A stretch of 7,717 bases of DNA, taken from contig DNAD01000193.1 in the NCBI GenBank assembly GCA_003484785.1, forward strand, positions 1-7,717. Direction: 5' to 3'. Position numbers and translations under genes: made by a program. The DNA is from Lachnospiraceae bacterium (GTDB taxonomy: Bacteria; Bacillota; Clostridia; Lachnospirales; Lachnospiraceae). Positions 1-5,820 of this stretch are shown piece by piece. Positions within the stretch are counted from its first letter, which is position 1; each line of letters opens with the position of its first letter. Under the pieces are notes generated by a model. That model did no database searches. It was not told the DNA's origin and saw only the letters and a list, made by a program, of their open reading frames with translations.

Positions 1-132
1 GATATCATCCGTTTCGCCGAAGCAGAGGGGCTTACGGCTCACGCCAATTCCATAAAGGTCAGAAAGGAAGGCTCGGTTGGAAGGGTTGGAAGCCGCCGGA
101 TAATGATAAGCCAGAGAGGGATTAAGATATAG
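1..132 (+). CDS. hisD: Histidinol dehydrogenase, C-terminal fragment (5' end outside the window)
   Basis: Frame 1 is open from the first base to a TAG at 130-132, giving 43 residues. It begins DIIRFAEAEGLTAHANSIKVR, which matches the family's closing motif (AEGLxAHA). By family knowledge the histidine here, H14 of the fragment at 40-42, corresponds to the zinc-ligand His near the C-terminus (H419 in E. coli HisD). HisD oxidises L-histidinol to L-histidine in two NAD-dependent steps in the cytoplasm. After the usual family end there is a basic tail of about 22 residues rich in R, K, G and I, longer than I expect. The gene sits 16 nt ahead of hisB and its stop overlaps the hisB ribosome binding site, fitting a his operon. 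Identification rests on a short but characteristic segment. Confidence 0.87.
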   Translation, partial: DIIRFAEAEGLTAHANSIKVRKEGSVGRVGSRRIMISQRGIKI

Positions 133-138
133 GAAAGG
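131..138 (+). promoter_or_regulatory. Ribosome binding site of hisB, overlapping the hisD stop
   Basis: AGGAAAGG lies 10 nt before a TTG codon at 149. Its first two bases are the last two of the hisD TAG stop, so ribosomes ending hisD translation stop on top of it, suggesting translational coupling. It decides the non-ATG start of hisB, because the first in-frame ATG falls inside a conserved motif. Confidence 0.75.
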
Positions 139-148
139 TTACGAAATC

Positions 149-745
149 TTGGATAAGACGGAAAGAATAGCGGAAACGGAAAGAAATACCCGGGAGACAA
201 AAATAAAGCTTACCCTGGATATCGACGGCAGGGGAAGATCGGAGATCGATACGGGGATAGGCTTTTTTAACCATATGCTTGAGGGCTTTTCAAAGCATGG
301 CTTCTTTGACCTGTCCGTAAAGATCGACGGGGATCTTAACGTAGACGGTCATCACACGGTGGAAGACTGCGGAATAGTACTGGGAAGCGCCATAAAACAG
401 GCCCTGGGAGATAAGAGCGGAATAAGGCGCTACGGGAGCATGATGCTTCCGATGGATGATGCTCTTGTTCTTTGTGCGGTGGATCTTTGTAACCGCCCGT
501 ATCTGTCCTATGAGGCGGATTTTAAGACGGAAAGGATCGGAGAGCTTGATTGTGAGCTTATCAGGGAATTCTTCTATGCCGTAAGCTACAGCGCGGCCAT
601 GAACCTGCACATCAAAATGATCTCGGGCTTTAATTCCCACCATATAGCCGAGGCAATGTTCAAGGCCTTCGGCAGAGCCCTTGACGAGGCAACCGGCTAT
701 GACGAAAGGATAACCGGGGTGCTTTCCACCAAGGGAAGCCTGTAA
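149..745 (+). CDS. hisB: Imidazoleglycerol-phosphate dehydratase (IGPD)
   Basis: This 198-residue protein is the usual size for a monofunctional HisB, with no phosphatase domain. It dehydrates imidazole glycerol phosphate to imidazole acetol phosphate in histidine synthesis, in the cytoplasm, using manganese. Visible family signatures are [10 protein letters not shown] (about 35-44), HHTVED (68-73) and [12 protein letters not shown] (from 163); the paired histidines and acidic residues H68/H69/E72 and H164/H165/E168 match the known metal-binding repeats. The C-terminus ends STKGSL, as in the family. TTG at 149 is chosen because it has a good ribosome binding site and yields the expected N-terminal R-x-T-x-ET element (RNTRETKI), while the first in-frame ATG would cut into FNHML. 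Small departures from consensus are PMDD for PMDE and CNRP for SGRP. It sits between hisD and hisIE in one operon. Confidence 0.96.
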   Translation: MDKTERIAETERNTRETKIKLTLDIDGRGRSEIDTGIGFFNHMLEGFSKHGFFDLSVKIDGDLNVDGHHTVEDCGIVLGSAIKQALGDKSGIRRYGSMMLPMDDALVLCAVDLCNRPYLSYEADFKTERIGELDCELIREFFYAVSYSAAMNLHIKMISGFNSHHIAEAMFKAFGRALDEATGYDERITGVLSTKGSL

Positions 746-762
746 AAGATACATCTGTCAGT

Positions 763-768
763 AAGGAG
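763..768 (+). promoter_or_regulatory. Ribosome binding site of hisIE
   Basis: AAGGAG lies 6 nt before the ATG at 775, inside the 29-nt gap after the hisB stop. The gap shows no hairpin or promoter, consistent with continued transcription from upstream. Confidence 0.75.
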
Positions 769-774
769 CATAAA

Positions 775-2082
775 ATGGGTACGAAAAGATCAAACGACAG
801 CCCCGGGCAGGAAAAAAAGCTGCTTGCCCCCTGTATTTATCTGAAGAACGGGCATCTGCAGAAGGGCTTTAAGGATGAGGAGATCATCTCGGATAAGCCT
901 TCGGAATATGCCGCAGGGCTTGCGCTTTCAGGGGCAGATACCCTTATAATCTTCGATCTGTCCGAGGGGGATAAGGAGCATGAGGAAAACCTGTCCGTTA
1001 TAAGAGAGATCACCAACAGCACAGACATGCCTGTGATCGGCGCGGGGAACATCCGAAAAAGCGAGGATGTGAAAAAGCTTAAATACGCGGGCTGCACTGC
1101 GGTGGCGTTAAACATGGCCAAGCAGACCAACATAGATCTTATCGAGGAGGTCAGCAAGAGGTTCGGCCGGGAATGCATCATGGCCTGTGTTGACGTTGAA
1201 GAGGAGATACTGGGCAATGCGGAGCTTATAAGAAAGTATGTGAGCGGAGTCATCCTCTTAAGCGACGAGATCGCGGATTCCTATAAGGGGCTGAAGATAT
1301 ACTGTGTTATAAACGGTACAGATCCGGACAAAGCAAAGTCTCTTCTTGAAAATGAATGTGTGACGGGGCTGTCCGGAGATTATGTAAACCGAAATCACGA
1401 AAGCCTCAGAGAGCTCAAGGCGGCGCTCGGTAAAGCGGGCTTTTTAATGGACATTTTTACTCCGAAATATGCCTTTGAGGACTTTAAGACCGGGCCGGAC
1501 GGGCTGGTGCCCGTGGTGGTACAGGACTGCGAAACGGATCAGGTACTGATGGTCGCCTATATGAATAAGGAGGCCTATGAAAAAACCGTAACCACAGGGG
1601 TCATGACCTATTATTCCAGAAGCAGGCAGTGTCTGTGGCTTAAGGGCGAGACCAGCGGTCATTTCCAGTATGTAAGGAAGCTTTACGGTGACTGTGACAT
1701 GGACACCATCCTTGCAAAGGTCAGGCAGATAGGAAATGCCTGCCACACCGGAAGCTATTCCTGCTTCTTTAATGAAATATTAAAGAAGGAGTACAGCACA
1801 AAGAACCCGGCAAAGATCCTTGATGAGGTGTTCTCTGTGATCCTTGACCGACGGGACAATCCCAAGGAGGGCTCTTATACCAACTACCTTTTTGAAAAGG
1901 GTATCGATAAGATCCTTAAGAAGATAGGGGAGGAGGCAACTGAGATAGTCATTGCCGCAAAGAACCCCGACAGGGAGGAGGTCAGGTACGAGATGGCCGA
2001 TTTCCTCTATCATATGATGGTACTGATGGCTGAATGTAACCTTGACTGGAGTGACATAACCGAGGAGCTTGCAAGAAGATAA
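775..2082 (+). CDS. hisIE: Histidine biosynthesis protein HisIE with N-terminal HisF-like domain
   Basis: The 435-residue protein is about twice the size of a standard HisIE (roughly 200-220). Residues 16-221 form a HisF-like region. Residues about 236-335 are phosphoribosyl-AMP cyclohydrolase (HisI): [16 protein letters not shown], then DCD (306-308) and ACHTGSYSC (C323, C330), giving the expected zinc cysteines C307, C323 and C330. Residues about 345-435 are phosphoribosyl-ATP pyrophosphatase (HisE): KIGEEATE (383-390), AAKN, E406-x-x-D409 and YH (412-413). The two enzymes catalyse consecutive steps, PR-ATP to PR-AMP to the ProFAR precursor, in the cytoplasm. Catalytic residues of HisI and HisE look intact, so both should work. 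The start is set by AAGGAG 6 nt upstream. The stop overlaps the ATG of the next gene (TAATG), implying translational coupling to a non-histidine gene. Confidence 0.95.
   Translation: MGTKRSNDSPGQEKKLLAPCIYLKNGHLQKGFKDEEIISDKPSEYAAGLALSGADTLIIFDLSEGDKEHEENLSVIREITNSTDMPVIGAGNIRKSEDVKKLKYAGCTAVALNMAKQTNIDLIEEVSKRFGRECIMACVDVEEEILGNAELIRKYVSGVILLSDEIADSYKGLKIYCVINGTDPDKAKSLLENECVTGLSGDYVNRNHESLRELKAALGKAGFLMDIFTPKYAFEDFKTGPDGLVPVVVQDCETDQVLMVAYMNKEAYEKTVTTGVMTYYSRSRQCLWLKGETSGHFQYVRKLYGDCDMDTILAKVRQIGNACHTGSYSCFFNEILKKEYSTKNPAKILDEVFSVILDRRDNPKEGSYTNYLFEKGIDKILKKIGEEATEIVIAAKNPDREEVRYEMADFLYHMMVLMAECNLDWSDITEELARR
820..1437 (+). other. Degenerate HisF-like (beta/alpha)8 domain fused to HisIE
   Basis: Residues 16-221 of the HisIE protein align by eye with HisF (cyclase subunit of IGP synthase). 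[15 protein letters not shown] corresponds to [29 protein letters not shown] to the GGGI loop region, and [15 protein letters not shown] to FGSQ-VVVAIDAK. The first catalytic Asp (D11 of T. maritima HisF) is Tyr22 here, while the second (D130) survives as D140. The stretch between D140 and the next strand is shorter by roughly 15-20 residues, and the SGG phosphate loop reads VINGTDP. The domain is therefore probably not an active cyclase. HisA is a related fold, but the PC-x-x-x-K-x-G opening favours HisF. Because hisF commonly sits just upstream of hisI, a fusion of neighbours followed by decay is a plausible origin (inference). Confidence 0.75.
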
Positions 2083-3959
2083 TGAGAAGGCTTGCGCTTA
2101 GTGATGAGATCCTGTTAAAGACGGATAAGCCTGTAAGATATATAGGAAATGAAGTAAACAGTGTGATCAAGGACAAGGCAGAGGTGGATATCAGATTTGC
2201 GATCTGCTTCCCCGATCTCTACGAGATAGGTATGTCGCACCTCGGCATACAGATCCTTTATTCCATGTTCAACTCATGGGACGATGTCTGGTGCGAAAGG
2301 GTGTATTCTCCCTGGATCGACCTTGCGGAAACCATGAAGAAGGAGGGCATACCGCTGTTTGCCCTGGAATCACAGGAGCCTGTAAGGGACTTTGATTTTC
2401 TTGGGATCACGCTGCAGTACGAGATGAGCTACACCAACGTGCTTCAGATCCTTGAGCTTTCGGGGCTTGAGTTTTATGCGAAGGATAGGGATGATAATGA
2501 CCCTATCCTTATTTGTGGCGGGCCCTGTACCTATAATCCCGAGCCGGTGGCCGATTTCTTTGATATCGTATATATCGGAGACGGCGAGACAAGATACCGG
2601 GAGCTCTTTGATCTGTACAAAAAATATAAATATGACCCGGCGGGCTATGACAGGAAGGCCTTTTTAAGGGCTGCCGCAAAGCTTGGGGGAATCTATGTGC
2701 CCTCTCTTTACAGGGTGGAATATGAGACAGAAGAGCCTGATTCTCTTATAAGATCCTTTGAACCGGTGAGCGATGATATCCCCCGGATCATAAAAAGAGA
2801 GGTCTGCATGGAGCTTTCCGGGGCAAGCTATCCCTTAAAGCCCATTGTCCCCTTCATGAAGGTGACCCAGGACCGGGTTGTGCTTGAGATAATGAGAGGC
2901 TGCATAAGGGGCTGCCGCTTCTGCCAGGCCGGGATGATCTACAGGCCTCTTCGGGAGAGAAGCCTTGAAACCCTTAAGAGCTTTGCCGTACAGATGCTTG
3001 AAAGCTCCGGACAGGATGAGATATCCTTAAGCTCCCTAAGCTCCAGCGATTACTCGAAACTTCCGGAGCTCATCGATTTTCTGATCGAATACGCAAAGGA
3101 CAACAAGCTGAATATTTCCCTTCCCTCTTTGAGGGTGGATGCTTTTTCGCTGGATGTCATGAGCAAGGTACAGGATGTCAGAAAGAGCTCGGTTACCTTT
3201 GCCCCCGAGGCCGGCTCCCAAAGGTTAAGAAACGTGATCAACAAGGGCCTTTCAGAGGAGGATATCCTTGAGGGCTGCAAAACCGCCTTCCTTGGGGGGT
3301 GGAATCGGATAAAGCTCTATTTCATGCTGGGGCTTCCAACGGAAAACGAGGAGGACATGAGGGGCATATGCGATATCTGTGATGAGATCGCAAGGCTTTA
3401 CTATGACCTTATCCCGAAGGAGGAGCGCAAGGGAAGGGTATCGATCGCGGCCAGCACCTCCTTTTTTGTGCCAAAGCCCTTTACGCCCTTTCAGTGGGCC
3501 GCGCAGGGAACAAAGGAGGAATTTCTTGAAAAAGCCCGCTTTGTCAATTCGGAAATGAAAGGAAAGCTCAATTCAAAGAGCATTAAATACAACTGGCACG
3601 ACGCCGGGGTAAGCGTTCTGGAAGGGGCGCTTGCAAGAGGAGACCGCAGGCTTTCGAAGGTTCTTGTAAGAGCCTATGAAAAAGGAGCCTGCTTTGATGC
3701 CTGGACCGAGACCTTTCATGAGGAAACGTGGCTTGAGGCCTTTGAGGAGACCGGGGTTTCCCTTGATTTTTATACAAAAAGGGAAAGGGATGTTTCGGAG
3801 CTTCTGCCCTGGGATTTCATCGATACCGGCATATCCCGGGAATTTCTCGTAAGAGAATGGGAAAACGCCCGTGCTGAAAGGGTTACTCCCAACTGCAGAA
3901 GACAGTGCTCGGGATGTGGGGCCAGAGCCTTTGGAGGAGGTGTCTGCTATGAAGATTAG
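2082..3959 (+). CDS. B12-binding-type radical SAM protein, TIGR03960-like
   Basis: A 625-residue protein with an N-terminal cobalamin-binding-like domain (about 20-190: FPDLYEIGMSHLGIQILYS, CERVYSPW, LQYEMSYTNVL, CGGPCTYNPEP, IGDGE) and a radical SAM core. The core carries the iron-sulfur motif C274-IRG-C278-RF-C281, inside MRGCIRGCRFCQAG. Later elements include FAPEAGSQRLRNVINKG and KLYFMLGLPTE, usual for this subfamily. The C-terminus holds a second cysteine group, C605, C609, C612 and C622, which could bind a metal. The family is conserved next to a DUF2344 protein, but its substrate is, to my knowledge, not established. The start ATG overlaps the hisIE stop by one base. The N-terminus (LLKTDKPVRYIGNEVN) matches the family opening, supporting that start. 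The 3' end overlaps the next gene by 11 nt. I name the family confidently but not the reaction. Confidence 0.93.
   Translation: MRRLALSDEILLKTDKPVRYIGNEVNSVIKDKAEVDIRFAICFPDLYEIGMSHLGIQILYSMFNSWDDVWCERVYSPWIDLAETMKKEGIPLFALESQEPVRDFDFLGITLQYEMSYTNVLQILELSGLEFYAKDRDDNDPILICGGPCTYNPEPVADFFDIVYIGDGETRYRELFDLYKKYKYDPAGYDRKAFLRAAAKLGGIYVPSLYRVEYETEEPDSLIRSFEPVSDDIPRIIKREVCMELSGASYPLKPIVPFMKVTQDRVVLEIMRGCIRGCRFCQAGMIYRPLRERSLETLKSFAVQMLESSGQDEISLSSLSSSDYSKLPELIDFLIEYAKDNKLNISLPSLRVDAFSLDVMSKVQDVRKSSVTFAPEAGSQRLRNVINKGLSEEDILEGCKTAFLGGWNRIKLYFMLGLPTENEEDMRGICDICDEIARLYYDLIPKEERKGRVSIAASTSFFVPKPFTPFQWAAQGTKEEFLEKARFVNSEMKGKLNSKSIKYNWHDAGVSVLEGALARGDRRLSKVLVRAYEKGACFDAWTETFHEETWLEAFEETGVSLDFYTKRERDVSELLPWDFIDTGISREFLVREWENARAERVTPNCRRQCSGCGARAFGGGVCYED
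3933..3940 (+). promoter_or_regulatory. Strong ribosome binding site that fixes the DUF2344 start
   Basis: GGAGGAGG is located 8 nt before the ATG at 3949, inside the end of the radical SAM gene. It places the downstream start at 3949 rather than at the in-frame GTG at 3871, which has no Shine-Dalgarno sequence and would add 26 residues not typical of the family. Confidence 0.85.
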
Positions 3960-4665
3960 AGTCAGATTCACCAAATCCGGCCCCATGAAGTTCATAGGGC
4001 ATCTTGACGTGATGCATTTTTTCCAGCAGCTTTTAAGAAGGAGCGGGATCCCCATAGCCTATTCCACGGGCATGAGCCCCCACCAGATAATGTCCTTTGC
4101 TCTCCCTCTGGGTATCGGGCTGGAAAGCGTCGGAGAGTATATGGATATAGAGATAAACGAGGCTGTGCCCTCCCTGCAGGCGGTAGAGTGCATGAACCGC
4201 CACAGTGTGGAGGGGATAGAGATACTTTCCTTTAAAGCTCTTCCCGAAGGAGCCTTAAACGCCATGGCAAGCGTTACGGCGGCGGATTATGAGGTTGGCT
4301 TCAGAGAAGGATTTCTGCCTTCCTTTGACTTAAGCGCTGCAATGACCGGGCTTTTTGAAAGAGATTCGGTCACTGTCCTGAAAAAAACTAAAAAAAGCGA
4401 GAAGGAAACGGATATCAAGCCTCTTGTATACTCCTTTGAAGCCTTTAAGGACAGGCTCTTGCTTAAGCTTTCCTGCGGAAGCGTCGACAATATCAAGCCC
4501 GAGCTTGTAATGAAGGCTCTTTACGGATACCATGGCACAGAGCTTTGTGACTATGCCCTGAGGATAAAACGGCTGGATATGTATACCGGTGAAAGGGATG
4601 AGCTTAAATCTCTCGACAGCATAGGAAGCGATATAGATGATCAGGGCGATAATAACAGGGTATAA
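3949..4665 (+). CDS. DUF2344 / TIGR03936-like radical SAM-associated protein
   Basis: A 238-residue protein opening MKIRVRFTKSGPMKFIGHLD, the hallmark of the family (RV-x-F-x-K-x-G-x-x-x-(F/Y)-I-(G/S)-H-L-D). It continues with RRSGIPIAYSTGMSPHQIMSF and PLGIGLES, also characteristic. A later segment, DIKPLVYSF, matches the family's C-terminal half. No membrane segment or signal peptide is visible. In many genomes this protein lies directly after, or is fused to, the TIGR03960 radical SAM protein, and here the two overlap by 11 nt, suggesting a shared task or complex; the biochemical role is unknown to me. The last 29 nt overlap the RNase gene. The acidic, polar tail (SIGSDIDDQGDNNRV) looks unstructured and may exist partly because its codons also encode the next start. 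Confidence 0.92.
   Translation: MKIRVRFTKSGPMKFIGHLDVMHFFQQLLRRSGIPIAYSTGMSPHQIMSFALPLGIGLESVGEYMDIEINEAVPSLQAVECMNRHSVEGIEILSFKALPEGALNAMASVTAADYEVGFREGFLPSFDLSAAMTGLFERDSVTVLKKTKKSEKETDIKPLVYSFEAFKDRLLLKLSCGSVDNIKPELVMKALYGYHGTELCDYALRIKRLDMYTGERDELKSLDSIGSDIDDQGDNNRV
4623..4628 (+). promoter_or_regulatory. Ribosome binding site of the RNase E/G gene
   Basis: AGGAAG lies 8 nt before the ATG at 4637, within the coding region of the DUF2344 gene. It supports a start that overlaps the upstream gene by 29 nt. Confidence 0.6.
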
Positions 4666-5776
4666 GGATAAAAGGCTGCTTGCACTTAAGGACGAGGAAG
4701 GCTTTTTAAGCTTTAAGCTCAGCGGCGGCAGCTCTTTGATTGGAAGCATAATAAACGGAAGAGTGGATAAAAGGGCAGAAAATCTTAATGCCTGCTTTGT
4801 GCGCCTTTCAGCGCAGGAATACGGATATCTTCCCACCTCGGAAATAAAGGCCCAGACTACTTTACCGGTCCAGATCGTAAAGGACGGCAGAGGCGATAAG
4901 AAATACCTTCTTACAAGGCAGCTCTCGATAGCCGGAAGATATACGGTCATATTTAAGGAAGCGGACAAGCCTGTGCTGTTTTCCAAAAGGATCTCTTCCG
5001 AAGGAAAACAAAGGATACTGGAGGAGCTTAAGGATACAGAGCCCTTGAGCTATCCGGTTCTTTTTCGCGCAAATTGCGGTCGGGCAGACTTTTTTCAGGT
5101 ATCGGAGGAAATGAGAGAACTGTCCGGTATAATGGACAGTATATTAAAGCTGTATGACAAGCGGCCCGACTATTCGGTACTGTACAGCCCGAAGGACGAG
5201 CTGATAAGGGACCTCTATGATATCGAGTATGACAGGTTAAGCGAGGTGATCACCGACTCGGAGGAGGTTTATGAGCTTGTTAAGAGAGAGTATCACGACA
5301 GCCTTCCCGAAGAATACAGAAACAGGATCAGGCTTACCCTGTACAGGGATGAGCTGCTGCCTCTTTCCGGCCTCGTGAACCTTAAAGCAGGGCTTGAGCG
5401 AGCAAGGGATAAGAGGGTGTGGCTTAAGAGCGGAAGCTATATCATCATAGAGCAGACAGAGGCCCTTGTCTCCATCGACGTCAATTCCGGAAAGAATGAG
5501 GGAAAGGGACTGAGAGAGGATGTCATCCTTCGTATAAACGAGGAGGCCGCGGAAGAGATCGCAAGGCAGCTCCGTCTTCGGAATCTTTCGGGTATCATCA
5601 TTATTGATTTTATCAACATGAAAACGCGCGAAAATAACGAAAAGCTGATCAGATCTCTTAAAAAAGCCCTTAAAACCCTGGAGACAAAGGCTGTTTTTAT
5701 GGACATGACAAAGCTGGGGCTTGTGGAGCTTACAAGAAAAAGAGAAGGAAAGTCTCTGGAAGAGATGGTATGGTAA
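4637..5776 (+). CDS. rng: Ribonuclease E/G family endoribonuclease, short C-terminus
   Basis: A 379-residue homologue of RNase G / the catalytic half of RNase E, which cuts single-stranded RNA in rRNA maturation and mRNA decay. Residues about 33-105 form the S1-containing region (IGSIINGRVDK, NACFVRL, YGYLPTSE, LSIAGRYTVIF). The DNase I-like catalytic part contains SGSYIIIEQTEALVSIDVNSGK and IARQLRLRNLSGIIIIDFINM, with D281 and D324 matching the metal-binding D303 and D346 of E. coli RNase E. The family motif GLVELTRKR follows at 361-369. Two oddities stand out. The protein stops 10 residues after that motif, so the CPxC zinc link is absent. The 5'-sensor RT-AAEG motif reads RANCG (R144, A145). 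Activity is likely but assembly and 5'-end preference may differ. It overlaps the DUF2344 gene, its usual partner. Confidence 0.92.
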   Translation: MIRAIITGYKDKRLLALKDEEGFLSFKLSGGSSLIGSIINGRVDKRAENLNACFVRLSAQEYGYLPTSEIKAQTTLPVQIVKDGRGDKKYLLTRQLSIAGRYTVIFKEADKPVLFSKRISSEGKQRILEELKDTEPLSYPVLFRANCGRADFFQVSEEMRELSGIMDSILKLYDKRPDYSVLYSPKDELIRDLYDIEYDRLSEVITDSEEVYELVKREYHDSLPEEYRNRIRLTLYRDELLPLSGLVNLKAGLERARDKRVWLKSGSYIIIEQTEALVSIDVNSGKNEGKGLREDVILRINEEAAEEIARQLRLRNLSGIIIIDFINMKTRENNEKLIRSLKKALKTLETKAVFMDMTKLGLVELTRKREGKSLEEMVW

Positions 5777-5805
5777 TGCGCACGATTTGCAGGCAAATCG
5801 GCGCA
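5777..5805 (+). promoter_or_regulatory. Hairpin between rng and mutS
   Basis: Bases 5777-5789 (TGCGC, bulged A5782, CGATTTG) pair with 5794-5805 (CAAATCG, GCGCA), giving 12 base pairs, one bulge and a 4-nt CAGG loop. It starts directly after the rng TAA (5774-5776) and ends directly before the mutS Shine-Dalgarno sequence. Only four T's occur downstream, after GGGAGG, so it is a poor match to an intrinsic terminator. An RNA stability, processing or translation-control element is a better guess; a weak terminator or attenuator remains possible. Confidence 0.6.
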
Positions 5806-5811
5806 GGGAGG
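5806..5811 (+). promoter_or_regulatory. Ribosome binding site of mutS
   Basis: GGGAGG abuts the 3' foot of the hairpin and lies 9 nt before the TTG at 5821. An in-frame TAG at 5815-5817 rules out any earlier start, so this site and the TTG define the MutS N-terminus. Confidence 0.8.
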
Positions 5812-5820
5812 TTTTAGAAG

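Noticed and set aside
944..950. TTATAAT as an internal promoter -10 box in hisIE
   Set aside because: No -35-like hexamer lies at a suitable spacing, and the bases are explained by the coding sequence of a beta strand.
3871..3948. Longer DUF2344 protein starting at GTG 3871
   Set aside because: No Shine-Dalgarno sequence precedes it, the added 26 residues do not fit the family opening, and ATG 3949 has GGAGGAGG at ideal distance.
3573..4055. 160-residue open frame on the - strand
   Set aside because: It spans the end of the radical SAM gene and the start of DUF2344 in antisense, with no supporting signal.
4381..4396. Two A7 runs in the DUF2344 gene as a programmed frameshift or slippage site
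   Set aside because: The runs encode Lys pairs in a linker, the zero frame does not match the A-AAA-AAC slippery pattern, and the protein continues with family features downstream in the same frame.
4330..4986. 218-residue open frame on the - strand
   Set aside because: It lies antisense to two well-supported genes (DUF2344 and rng), crosses their overlap, and its translation shows no recognisable family or ribosome binding context; it is a by-product of codon bias.
5777..5818. Intrinsic terminator after rng
   Set aside because: The stem is good, but the T run is only four bases and is separated from the stem by GGGAGG, which serves as the mutS ribosome binding site; kept as a hairpin of uncertain role instead.
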